38,053 nt of DNA, from the NCBI GenBank assembly GCA_003242955.1, contig QJPH01000150.1, positions 1-38,053 on the forward strand, read 5' to 3'. A program made the position numbers and the translations under genes. A model generated the notes under the pieces. It made no database searches. It saw nothing but the letters and a program-made list of their open reading frames with translations, and had not been told where the DNA came from. Shown piece after piece: positions 1-8,303 of the stretch (position 1 is the first letter of the stretch; the number at the start of each line of letters is the position of its first letter). Source of the DNA: Candidatus Methylumidiphilus alinenensis. Its GTDB lineage: Bacteria; Pseudomonadota; Gammaproteobacteria; Methylococcales; Methylococcaceae.

Positions 1-50
1 AACAACGGGATTTCGAGGCGGAACTGGCACACGCTGATTGCCGCGTTCAT
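1..50 (-). CDS. Putative group II intron-encoded protein, N-terminal 16 codons (partial)
   Basis: The minus strand reads ATG at 50 and stays open to the window edge (MNAAISVCQFRLEIPL). A near-perfect Shine-Dalgarno AGGAGGA lies at 58-64, seven bases upstream. Sixteen residues are too few to recognise a reverse transcriptase. The call rests on position, immediately 3' of a region that looks like group II intron domains I-III. It could be an unrelated gene. Confidence 0.4.
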   Translation of the reverse strand, partial: MNAAISVCQFRLEIPL

Positions 51-673
51 TTGCCTGTCCTCCTTTGTGAAAGGTTCTACAAACTCTCCCGTGACGAGAG
101 ACCAAGCGGAAGTCTGCGCCATTGCTGGTGGGGTGATGTTGCCTTGCGGCTCAACCCCTATCCACCCCATTACAGAAGCGGCCTTTGCTTTTTCCGCCAT
201 CCTCTGCCCCTCCTCCATCAACCTTCCTTGCTGTCGGCCTGCCATTGCTGGCGGAGGACAGGGTTTACCATGTTCCGCGCAAGTAACATGAGCGGGTTAG
301 GTTCTATCTTTTCTCCGATGGTCATGATGTCCCTGTAACCCGACGAAAAACCAGGTTAGCCGACCACATACTTTTTAGTTCAAGCCTGTCAGTGCCTTTG
401 GCTTGTCATTGCTGACGGAGTTTATCGATAGTTCACATGGGTTAACCATGCCACCTAGCCTAGCCCCCTTCCGCTTTTGCACTAGCAGATACGCATCTCC
501 CTCACGGGTTTGGCTTCACCTCTTTCGAGGAATGGGGTACATTGTCCCGACAGTTTCAAACGAAACCATTGCTGGTAACGCCTGTGCCAGTAGGCTACCG
601 CCGAGGGAACGGCGGGTTTTGTATGCACTGGCTCGTCAATCAAAACAGTTAAATACGCGACATCATGTCGCAC
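1..673 (-). mobile_element. Group II intron, 5' ribozyme portion (partial)
   Basis: On the minus strand, position 673 begins GTGCGAC, which fits the GUGYG 5' end of bacterial group II introns, followed at once by a short hairpin. The next ~620 bases have no convincing reading frame but many short paired segments and recurring sequence of the kind seen in intron domains I-III (for example GCGCGGAACATGGTAAACC at about 253-271 read on the minus strand). They end in a strong ribosome-binding site and an ATG at 50, as expected for an intron-encoded protein starting in domain IV. Domains V-VI and the 3' end would lie beyond the left edge. The element points away from the operon, with its 5' exon being the operon leader. 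The identification rests on pattern recognition and no fold was computed. It could also be another structured retroelement. Confidence 0.6.
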
Positions 674-764
674 TTTACGAAGGAATCCTTACGTCTACCC
701 AAATTGATATATCATTAGGTCTGTCAAATACCGTCGCAATACATGCAAGCATAGGAATTTATTC
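674..764 (+). other. Operon leader / 5' exon of the intron
   Basis: This 91-base stretch lies between the intron 5' end and the first operon gene. It is AT-richer than the genes and must hold the start signals of the first gene unless transcription enters from outside. A weak TTGATA hexamer sits at about 702-707, but no good -10 box is found at the right spacing. A modest ribosome-binding site (AGGAA, about 751-755) precedes the ATG at 765. The intron probably cut the gene cluster off from whatever lay upstream. Confidence 0.3.
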
Positions 765-2588
765 ATGAACGACAGTCGCAAAGGCCATAGCGAAAGCGAA
801 ACCGCGATACCCGGCCCGCTTGATTCCAATGGTTGGATCAATCGTCTGGGAACGCGCTCGCCCCCGGCCGTAATGCTTTCTTGGGCTTCTTTCCTCGCTT
901 TCATTACAATTTTTGGGCTGTTGCGGGGAAATGGTGTATTGCGAGTTTGGTTTAAAATCAAGTTGGGCGACGGTATTTGGGATGGTCGCATCCCCACGCT
1001 AATCTTGGTCGGTTCCGCAGGCGTATTGGCTTGGGTGATCACGCTGAAATGCCGGCTACGCCCCGGTCCATTTGGCCCGCGCCTTTGGGTGTTGGGTCTG
1101 GCGCTGGCGACCACCGGGCTGGCTGTGTCCCAGTTTGGATTTCGCCAATGGGAAGTACTGGCACCGGCAGTGGATGCTGCCAGCGTCGCTTGCTTTGCCG
1201 CCACGCTCGCGCTCTTGCCTAGGTTGTTGCGCATACACCCCGACAATCCTTGGTTGCAGCGAGTCGCCCCATGGAGTTTTGTGCTGGTGCTGCTGCTGTT
1301 GTTGCCCAGCCTATGGCTGATCGCCCACAAAGCCGAGCAGTTCCAGCGGGAAGGCTTCGACGCAGCCATCGCCGATATGCAAGCCAAAACCGCCGAATTT
1401 TCCCAGTGTGGCGAAACCGACGCTTGCGAGGCCGCCTTATTCCAAGAAGGTAAAAAGCGGTTGGAAGAGGTGCTTGGGCAAGCGCAATGGCAGGAGAGCG
1501 CCGATTTGTTGGGGCGTTCCAAGGAGTTTGCCGAGGCCAAGGATGGATTGCTGGATGCCTTGGCCTTGGAATCTTCGCGCAGGCTGCAACGGCAAATCGA
1601 CGATGATGCCAAAGACTGGCCAAACTATGGCTTGAGTTCAATGAAACTCACTGAATTCAACGCCATTCTGCAACTGGCGGTGCGCATGGGCAAGGCAGGC
1701 CCGGACAGCAAGACGTTTACAGCCTACCAGCAACTTGTCGGCAAAATCATCGATGTGTTGAAGCAGGGCTATGCCAAACTGGACGAACCGCCTGTGGTGT
1801 ACGACGATGTGACAGAGGGAAAAGAGTATGGCCCTTGGAATCCTAATGCCTCGTTTTCTAAGGAAAGCGAATTGGTCGTCAGGCATCATCAAGCCTTGCG
1901 CCGTTTATACCAGGAAGCCGACGGCATGGTGAAAAACCAAGCCACACTGGACGCTTTGCACAAGGCTTTTATCCAAAACCGGGGCTGGCCCGACTATGTG
2001 AATAAACTCGAACAGGATTGGGCCAGACATTGGTTGATACCCTATTTGGAGCCGGGGAAAACGGTTTCTACGAGTTTGTCCGGGTTGTTGGCCATGAACG
2101 TCATCAATGACATTCCTGCCAGTGATGAGAACAGCCTGTCGCGCCTGTCGTTGGCGAAGGCTGAGAAAGCCGCAAAGCAAGACCCCTATGGCAATTGTGA
2201 CCCGAAGGACACAACCGAGAAAGACAAAACCGGAAACGACAAACCCATCAAAACTCTGCGCTGCCGAGGCTATCTGGCGGGCGATGGCGTCGATCCCGTT
2301 TTGGGGGTGGAAATACGGCTGATCTACCAGCTAGAAAATCCCGAAAGGCCGAATCGCTTGTTCTACTTCTTTCCGATCCCGACGGGAGAAACCGATAAAG
2401 CTGCCTTCATCACCCGATTGCAAAACATCAGTTTCAACGGAAACCCAGTTTTCAAACAAATATTAACTCGGTACAACGCTTCGCCCGACAAACCATGTCC
2501 GCTGATAGAGGGCCAGGCGAAGCCCTGTGCAACCATTCGCTACTTCAGCGAAAAGCAAAAATACATCCTTATCTATTTTCCGAATTAG
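765..2588 (+). CDS. Five-helix membrane protein with large soluble C-terminal domain, unknown function
   Basis: The 607-residue product has about five hydrophobic segments in its first third (roughly residues 34-53, 76-95, 106-124, 134-153 and 168-188). A mostly helical, charged soluble region of about 420 residues follows to the C-terminus. No enzyme motif is visible. It has a cluster of cysteines near 215-221 (QCGETDACEAA) and three more at about 474, 490 and 549-555, which could form disulphides if the domain is periplasmic; topology is not settled. It is the first gene of the cluster, 21 bases before the GTPase-like gene, so it may be the membrane platform of the system. I do not recognise a named family. 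Confidence 0.85.
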   Translation: MNDSRKGHSESETAIPGPLDSNGWINRLGTRSPPAVMLSWASFLAFITIFGLLRGNGVLRVWFKIKLGDGIWDGRIPTLILVGSAGVLAWVITLKCRLRPGPFGPRLWVLGLALATTGLAVSQFGFRQWEVLAPAVDAASVACFAATLALLPRLLRIHPDNPWLQRVAPWSFVLVLLLLLPSLWLIAHKAEQFQREGFDAAIADMQAKTAEFSQCGETDACEAALFQEGKKRLEEVLGQAQWQESADLLGRSKEFAEAKDGLLDALALESSRRLQRQIDDDAKDWPNYGLSSMKLTEFNAILQLAVRMGKAGPDSKTFTAYQQLVGKIIDVLKQGYAKLDEPPVVYDDVTEGKEYGPWNPNASFSKESELVVRHHQALRRLYQEADGMVKNQATLDALHKAFIQNRGWPDYVNKLEQDWARHWLIPYLEPGKTVSTSLSGLLAMNVINDIPASDENSLSRLSLAKAEKAAKQDPYGNCDPKDTTEKDKTGNDKPIKTLRCRGYLAGDGVDPVLGVEIRLIYQLENPERPNRLFYFFPIPTGETDKAAFITRLQNISFNGNPVFKQILTRYNASPDKPCPLIEGQAKPCATIRYFSEKQKYILIYFPN

Positions 2589-2609
2589 TCCGAACTACAA
2601 GGAATTTTC

Positions 2610-4052
2610 ATGGCAACTTCCAAACCAAGCACCGGGCAAACGCCGCCAGACGGCAACGCCATCCATGATCCCGACAGTTTGCGCTCGGTCGACGAGCAGC
2701 ATGTGGGGGAATCAGAGTTTGATGTTTTCCGTGCGCCGCCTGCCTTGCCACCTAGCCAAGCGTCCGCCCCCGATTCCGCGCAGGAGGCGGAGGACGCTGA
2801 AAAATTGGAATTTGATGTGTTCAGGGCCACGGCGCCAAACCGACAAGCACCGCTTGAACCTGCTTCCTTGCCTGACGATGACGAGGTTGATTCACTCGAA
2901 CTTGGGCAAGAAGATATTCACGCTTTCGCTCAGGATGGCGCAACCAAGCCACCACCCCCCATTGCAGCAGGCAATAGCCAATACGAGCCAAAACCCGGCC
3001 AACCCCAGCCACAGCAGCATAGTCGGGCAGACGGCTTTCCGACAGTGGCTTTGCCCAGCGTCAATCCAGGCCGCAAACGCGCCCCGGCGCATAAGCTCGG
3101 CATCATCGGCGGCAAGGGGGTTGGCAAGAGTTATTTGTTTCAGTCCATGGTTTACCGCACCTGTTCCAGAGGTAAATCTGGCGCTCTCGCTTATTATTTG
3201 GATGGCGGCGGTGTCCGTTTGCGCAGCAGCCCAGTGGATTTGCAAGATCATGAATACGAAGAAGATGTGGTGCGATTTGTCGATGCTTACCAAGCCTGGG
3301 ACCGTCTGTCCAGCACATTGTTTGACGACCAGCGCTGGTATCGGTTGCGCCTGCCTTATCGCACAGGGTTGCTTGGACTCAGGCGGCGGGAGTTGGAGGT
3401 GGAGTTTTTTGACGGATCGGGCGAATACCTGCTGGAAAAGCAGGTCTTGAACGATAAAGACAAACGCTTGTGGTGGGATGCCTACCTAGGCGTGACCACC
3501 ATGGTGTTTTGCCTGCCCTTATGGACGGTGTTTCCCAATGGCGGATTGACCAAGGAAGACCACGATAAACGCAGCTTGAGTTTGAAGGGGTTCGGGCAGG
3601 TCGTTGCCAACTTCCGTGAAATGCGCGAGGAATTCAATATCAACCATCCGGTGCGTAGCATCCTGGCATTGACCATGGCGGACGATACGCGCAGTGCGCT
3701 AGTCACTTTGCGCGACCGCTGGATCACACCCTACATGGACTCCCCTGAGCATTATCTCAAAACCCTCCGCAAAGGCTGCGGAGTGGCTCTTTACTTGGCC
3801 AATGCCCGCAAAGTTTCCGAATGCCTGCACCGTGAATTCGAGAGCCACCAAGACCCTCTCATCAGCGGTATACCGGATCGCTTGGATTTCAATGGCGGTC
3901 GTCCTTGGTTGATCCCTTTGAGCGCCGTCGAAGGAAAGATGGTCGATATTAAAGAAAATTCCCCCCAGGAGTTTGATCGTTTTCCGATTCCGGTGCATGT
4001 TGAACTGCCCCTGTTAGTCGCGCTCTGCGAGCGCGAAAACGCCTTGATGTGA
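2610..4052 (+). CDS. P-loop GTPase-like protein with disordered N-terminus
   Basis: The 480-residue protein has a Walker A motif GGKGVGKS at 167-174. A DxxG-type motif follows at 266-272 (FFDGSGE), and a possible guanine-specificity strand at 352-359 (LALTMADD, where an N/TKxD would be expected). No transmembrane segment is seen. Residues 1-160 are rich in Pro, Gln, Asp and Ser and look disordered; they carry the heptapeptide EFDVFRA twice, at 36-42 and 67-73. A clear AAGGA ribosome-binding site fixes the start. Known context: a distinct GTPase is a regular partner of the FtsZl1 tubulin family. The next gene, 9 bases downstream, looks like a GTPase-associated protein, which supports a GTPase role. 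Whether it binds GTP or ATP cannot be decided from the motifs. Confidence 0.8.
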   Translation: MATSKPSTGQTPPDGNAIHDPDSLRSVDEQHVGESEFDVFRAPPALPPSQASAPDSAQEAEDAEKLEFDVFRATAPNRQAPLEPASLPDDDEVDSLELGQEDIHAFAQDGATKPPPPIAAGNSQYEPKPGQPQPQQHSRADGFPTVALPSVNPGRKRAPAHKLGIIGGKGVGKSYLFQSMVYRTCSRGKSGALAYYLDGGGVRLRSSPVDLQDHEYEEDVVRFVDAYQAWDRLSSTLFDDQRWYRLRLPYRTGLLGLRRRELEVEFFDGSGEYLLEKQVLNDKDKRLWWDAYLGVTTMVFCLPLWTVFPNGGLTKEDHDKRSLSLKGFGQVVANFREMREEFNINHPVRSILALTMADDTRSALVTLRDRWITPYMDSPEHYLKTLRKGCGVALYLANARKVSECLHREFESHQDPLISGIPDRLDFNGGRPWLIPLSAVEGKMVDIKENSPQEFDRFPIPVHVELPLLVALCERENALM

Positions 4053-4061
4053 AGGTGACAG

Positions 4062-7000
4062 ATGGCATCCGAACCCACTGAAATGCTCTCGGTATACCGA
4101 GGCCAGGCCGATTCCGGGTTGGGCGCTGGCCCTGGCTCCCCAATTTTGTCGGGCGAGCAGTATCTGGAAGGCACGGCCGACACACTGTATAACCGCCGAG
4201 ACTCCCTGCTCTCGGATATCAGGCCATGGCTGAGCCTGGATTCTGAGCCTGAAGATCACCGCCAAGCGCAATTGGAAGCTTGGTCCTGCTTTTGTTCGGG
4301 TGGGCGTTTGTTCGTCTGCCGCATGGTGCTGGCGGGCAAGCATGATAACCGGGTTGCTTATTTCAGCCATGCCCGCTCGTGGCCGCAGGGCAAGGTTCTG
4401 CAGGCCGACGACCCGGGAGTCTGCCTAGGTTGCCCGGAAATGTTCGACGAACCCGGCGCACGGCCCGGTAGTTCGGACGCGGCTCTGGAGCGTATGCGGG
4501 ATCTGCCCGGCGAACTCTGGAAGAAACACTTGGAAAAGGAGCCACAAACCGCCGTCCGCTTACTCGGCTTTCTCGCCCAATCCCTGGCGCGGCAGGAAAC
4601 CCAGGCACCCTTGCTGATAGGCGTACCGCTGAGCGAATTTAGCCGAGGCTCGCCCTTGTTTTCGCTGGTGGCATTTGCCCGCGCCGCCCTTCCCGCCGAC
4701 TTAAAGGAGGCATGCTCCATCCGCATGCACACCCGCCAGCCGGAAAATTTTGCCTTGCGGCTGAAAGCCCGGCTGATCGTGCTGCCTGCTGACATGGGCA
4801 ACAAAGCCTTGCGGGCGCAACGCGACGCCATCCTGCTCGACCGTCAGGGCAAATGTATAACCGACCACACCTTGGCTGAGCAATATGAAGATTATGCCAA
4901 TGAGGTGATCAAGTTTGCGCTGGCGAAGCCCAAGGGTTTGCTGCCTTTTAGTGCCTTGCTTGGCAAACAAAAGACTGCCAAGCAATGGGCCAACCCACGC
5001 TGGACGCAAGCGATGGTGCGCCCCGGCTATGCTTTGGCGGTGGCTTTGGAGGGTGGCGAGGAGCAACTCAAAGGCGGTTTTGAAGCTGTGCGAACCGGCA
5101 CCGATGCCGACTTTCCATGGCAGGATTTGCTGGAAGACGGCGACTGGGCGCGGTTCCCTGAGTGTTTGTTGGCTGAATTTGCCTTGCAGCCGCCGGAAAA
5201 TCTCAAGGATGTCGGCGAAGTGCAATTACAGGCGGCGGTCACAGCGGCCTTAGACCGTCTGCGCAGATCGCTTGATGGCTTCTTGACCGGCATGGGTCGG
5301 GACACCCAGGTGCTAGATGCAGAGCATGACCGGCGTGAAATGAACCGCCTGATACATTTGCTGGAACACAATCCACCGTTACTGTCCCGTAAGGCAGTGC
5401 GGGAACGCTTCGGCCTGAGATGGGGCGAATGGGTGCTGCAACCACCGGAGGAACTGGACCCTGCGGGCAAAGACTTGCAGACTCGGGCCGAGCATGCCAT
5501 GTTGAGCCTGGACCTGAGCTTAGACGAAGCCTTGGATCGTTGTTTGCCGATGCCCGGCTTGGTTTCCGGCAAAGACGGCCAGCTTAGGCTTGGGCGGTTA
5601 CTGGATTTGTGGGATAAAAAACTGATTGGCGATCAGGCCATGGTCGCCAAGGCCGCGCCCGCGTTACGGGAACTGGTGCTGGCATCCGAACTTGAAGCTG
5701 ACGGCCGGGGCTTGCAAGCCAAGGCCGAAAAAGCCCTGCAAACCTTGGGACTGACCTTGGACGATGCCTTGGATGGCTGGTGGCCGGAGACCGCCTCACC
5801 CAACAGAATGGATAAATTAAAACGCCTGTTGCAACTGTTGGGCATCAACGGGTATTCCAAGAGTTTTGGCAACTATGCGGAACTTACACGCCGGACCCAG
5901 TCCGTCGCGCTGCCGACATGGCTCAATACCCTCTTGACCTTGGAAGGGTTGCTGAAACTGGAAGTTCAACACGGCGAGCCGGGCGGGCGGCGCGCGGAAG
6001 AGTGGGCGAAACTCGCCAGACAAGAAAATTACCACCGCCTTTTGGTTGATTTCACGGAGAAGGGCCAATTCGATCCCGCTTGGGTCAGCTGTTGGGTCAA
6101 GAATACTCGCGATGCTCAGCGTGACCCAGCCACACTGACTCTTTTGGTTGACCTCGTCACACGCCTGATAAAAAGCCCGGAAACCTTGAAAAAGTGGGGG
6201 GGCTATCCGCTAGGCCAAGACGCTTTGGACTGTCTGCGGCAGTGGTGCCGCGCCCTGCCGGAAAAACAAACCATCGCAAATCTGTGGAGCAATGGGCTTG
6301 CCCGGTTTGAAAACACATGGCTGAACCCGCTTGTCAGATCGTTCGATTTTGCGGAGGAGTTGGAGATTTGCCTGCGGGTGGCTGACCTGCCATCCATAGA
6401 CATCTACGACAAGCTCACCTACCCGCTGATCGAAAAGATTAAAACCATTCGCAGTCACCTAATCGCAGAACACAGATCCATCCTTGAACAACGCCTATAT
6501 GAGATTGCCTTAGATGATGAATGGCACTGTCGAAAACCTGATGCCTTGCTGACTGCTGATGGTAGTCTGGTTTTATCCGACCTGAGTGAAAAAAACGCGG
6601 GGCTGCTGCTCCAGCATGACGGTATTCTGGACAAGCTAAACACGGCAAGCCTTCTTCGCGTGTTGGCTGCCGCGCCCAGGTTGGATGAAGGCGGTGTGGC
6701 GAAGGTCTGTTCGGCCATCACGGCACAATGGAAAAACAACTCGGGCATAAGCACGCAAGCGTTGATTAGCGGCGAAGCATGGTTGTTTTGGCGGCAAGCG
6801 GAAGACCGTAACTTGAAGTCTGGCGAAAAAAAGAAGGCTGCATTGGATTGGTTGCACAATCCGCGTTGGTGCATCGGCAAAGCCGCCCCCGATCTATGTT
6901 TGGAAGATTGGGATCAAGCCATTAAGGATTTACAACCAGGTTTGATCGCCGTGGAAATGCAAAGCCTGTTTAAAAACGGTAACCCACGATGGCCTTTGGC

Positions 7001-8294
7001 TTTTTGTTTTGAGGAGCGGCAATGGCGGGATTTGCTGCAATTGGCGCGGGTGGATGTCGCTACGTTCCGAGTTTTGCTCAGTGCGGCGGGAGAATTCGCC
7101 AAAACGGAAAAGTCCAGAAAGATTGCTGAGGTTGACACAGCATACCGGGAGCTGTTTAAACAATTGGAAAGCATTGATGCCATGCGATTAAAACCCGTGG
7201 AAAAGGAGCGATGGGAAACTTGGTTATTGTTAGCTGGTAAAGTGCTGATCGAATATAGGGCAGCCGCCATTATCGAAGGACTAAGCACCAACCCTCAAGC
7301 CGCGTTGGCGGCGGCGGAACAGCCAAACATTTTGAGCCACGAAAAATTTGTAAAACAACTTATAATTTGGATTGCGACAAACTTGGATGTTACGACTCAG
7401 CAATGGGTCATTGGATTAGTCGATGCCAAATTTGCGTTAATCAAACTTCCATCGCTCGCACCGTCCGAAGTGACAAGGAAACTTGCTAGAAAATTGCAGG
7501 ATAAAGGCTACAAACACATTGCCAAATTCTTAGACCCAACGATTGACCTTAACCCAATCCAACTAGAAAAACAGAGTAGGCCGCCAAATCTCCCTCCGGC
7601 AACGTCTGCGCGCACGGGAGATAGAGACCAGACTTGGTGGAATGAGGCTGAAACTAGTCAGCATGGCGTGGCAAACTCAGCGTCTCCAGCCACTACCCTA
7701 GGTTCCAATTTTCCCCCGGAGGAATCGAACGCCCGGTTCATCATTAGGCTGCTTGAATTGGGTGAAGCATCTGTCGAGGCGGAGGCACTCCGAAAAGTGC
7801 AGGATGGAAGCCTTAACCTTACATGCTTACAGCGAAGTTCAGCAGATGGGGAGCATCCTTTCTGCCGGCTCGCCCGTCTTTTATTGACCAAACACAGCCT
7901 AGAGACAGCCGAACCCCGCTTGAAACTTGAAAAATTACTTTGGCGACAGCTTGAAGGTTCCAAGGAAATGCTGGAGCATCAACCGAACCCGCCTTGCTTG
8001 CCGACCTTTGAATTGTGGTTTAGTCTGGGCAACATGGGTTTAGGCGGGGCTGCTGTCAGATTCATCCAAGCCGCCGCCGGGCAAGACCCAAGTCTGGTTG
8101 GGGACGTGAATTGGTGGCAAGCGGTGATGAAAAGTCTGTCGCGATGTCGTCTGCGTGGCGATGACCGCTTGGATGTCGCTATCTCGCATATTATCAGCCA
8201 TGCCAACCGGAACCTGAAGCTACCCCACCGCCAAGCCCTGCAAAAAGCACTTGAGGCGGCAAATAACGATGACCGCAAACTGGTAAAAATTTAA
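4062..8294 (+). CDS. Large GTPase-associated protein, GAP1-like (1410 aa)
   Basis: Residues 1-270 resemble the N-terminal domain of the GTPase-associated protein 1 (GAP1) families. A Gly-rich opening (GQADSGLGAGPGSPILSG) is followed by a strand-rich segment with VAYFSHARSW near 104-113, then LPADLKEACSIRMHTRQPE near 212-230. In GAP1 proteins the equivalent parts read like YFAHxL and LPxxLRxxLSFTT. The remaining ~1100 residues are predicted helical, with no membrane segment or catalytic signature. An internal repeat of about 79 residues is visible at 455-612. It follows the P-loop GTPase gene by 9 bases with an AAGGTG ribosome-binding site, so it is probably its physical partner. GAP1 proteins are associated by genome context with GTPase-centred conflict systems; the family assignment here is from memory of motif patterns and not from a search. 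Confidence 0.75.
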   Translation: MASEPTEMLSVYRGQADSGLGAGPGSPILSGEQYLEGTADTLYNRRDSLLSDIRPWLSLDSEPEDHRQAQLEAWSCFCSGGRLFVCRMVLAGKHDNRVAYFSHARSWPQGKVLQADDPGVCLGCPEMFDEPGARPGSSDAALERMRDLPGELWKKHLEKEPQTAVRLLGFLAQSLARQETQAPLLIGVPLSEFSRGSPLFSLVAFARAALPADLKEACSIRMHTRQPENFALRLKARLIVLPADMGNKALRAQRDAILLDRQGKCITDHTLAEQYEDYANEVIKFALAKPKGLLPFSALLGKQKTAKQWANPRWTQAMVRPGYALAVALEGGEEQLKGGFEAVRTGTDADFPWQDLLEDGDWARFPECLLAEFALQPPENLKDVGEVQLQAAVTAALDRLRRSLDGFLTGMGRDTQVLDAEHDRREMNRLIHLLEHNPPLLSRKAVRERFGLRWGEWVLQPPEELDPAGKDLQTRAEHAMLSLDLSLDEALDRCLPMPGLVSGKDGQLRLGRLLDLWDKKLIGDQAMVAKAAPALRELVLASELEADGRGLQAKAEKALQTLGLTLDDALDGWWPETASPNRMDKLKRLLQLLGINGYSKSFGNYAELTRRTQSVALPTWLNTLLTLEGLLKLEVQHGEPGGRRAEEWAKLARQENYHRLLVDFTEKGQFDPAWVSCWVKNTRDAQRDPATLTLLVDLVTRLIKSPETLKKWGGYPLGQDALDCLRQWCRALPEKQTIANLWSNGLARFENTWLNPLVRSFDFAEELEICLRVADLPSIDIYDKLTYPLIEKIKTIRSHLIAEHRSILEQRLYEIALDDEWHCRKPDALLTADGSLVLSDLSEKNAGLLLQHDGILDKLNTASLLRVLAAAPRLDEGGVAKVCSAITAQWKNNSGISTQALISGEAWLFWRQAEDRNLKSGEKKKAALDWLHNPRWCIGKAAPDLCLEDWDQAIKDLQPGLIAVEMQSLFKNGNPRWPLAFCFEERQWRDLLQLARVDVATFRVLLSAAGEFAKTEKSRKIAEVDTAYRELFKQLESIDAMRLKPVEKERWETWLLLAGKVLIEYRAAAIIEGLSTNPQAALAAAEQPNILSHEKFVKQLIIWIATNLDVTTQQWVIGLVDAKFALIKLPSLAPSEVTRKLARKLQDKGYKHIAKFLDPTIDLNPIQLEKQSRPPNLPPATSARTGDRDQTWWNEAETSQHGVANSASPATTLGSNFPPEESNARFIIRLLELGEASVEAEALRKVQDGSLNLTCLQRSSADGEHPFCRLARLLLTKHSLETAEPRLKLEKLLWRQLEGSKEMLEHQPNPPCLPTFELWFSLGNMGLGGAAVRFIQAAAGQDPSLVGDVNWWQAVMKSLSRCRLRGDDRLDVAISHIISHANRNLKLPHRQALQKALEAANNDDRKLVKI
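5424..5897 (+). repeat. Two ~79-codon repeats inside the GAP1-like gene
   Basis: Two adjacent protein segments share the pattern LQxxAExAxxxLxLxLDxALD followed by a helical RLxxLLxL stretch. The first copy has its LQTRAE at residues 472-477 and the second its LQAKAE at 551-556, a period of 79 residues. DNA similarity is low, so this is an old helical repeat and not a recent duplication. Confidence 0.5.
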
Positions 8295-8303
8295 GGAAAT
8301 TCG

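Noticed and set aside
51-768. Several open frames of 60-120 codons on both strands upstream of the first operon gene
   Set aside because: They have no ribosome-binding sites or protein-like composition and lie in the sequence that looks like group II intron RNA.
695-1612. Minus-strand open frame of about 305 codons
   Set aside because: It overlaps the first operon gene on the opposite strand and its serine/arginine-rich product is typical of an antisense shadow.
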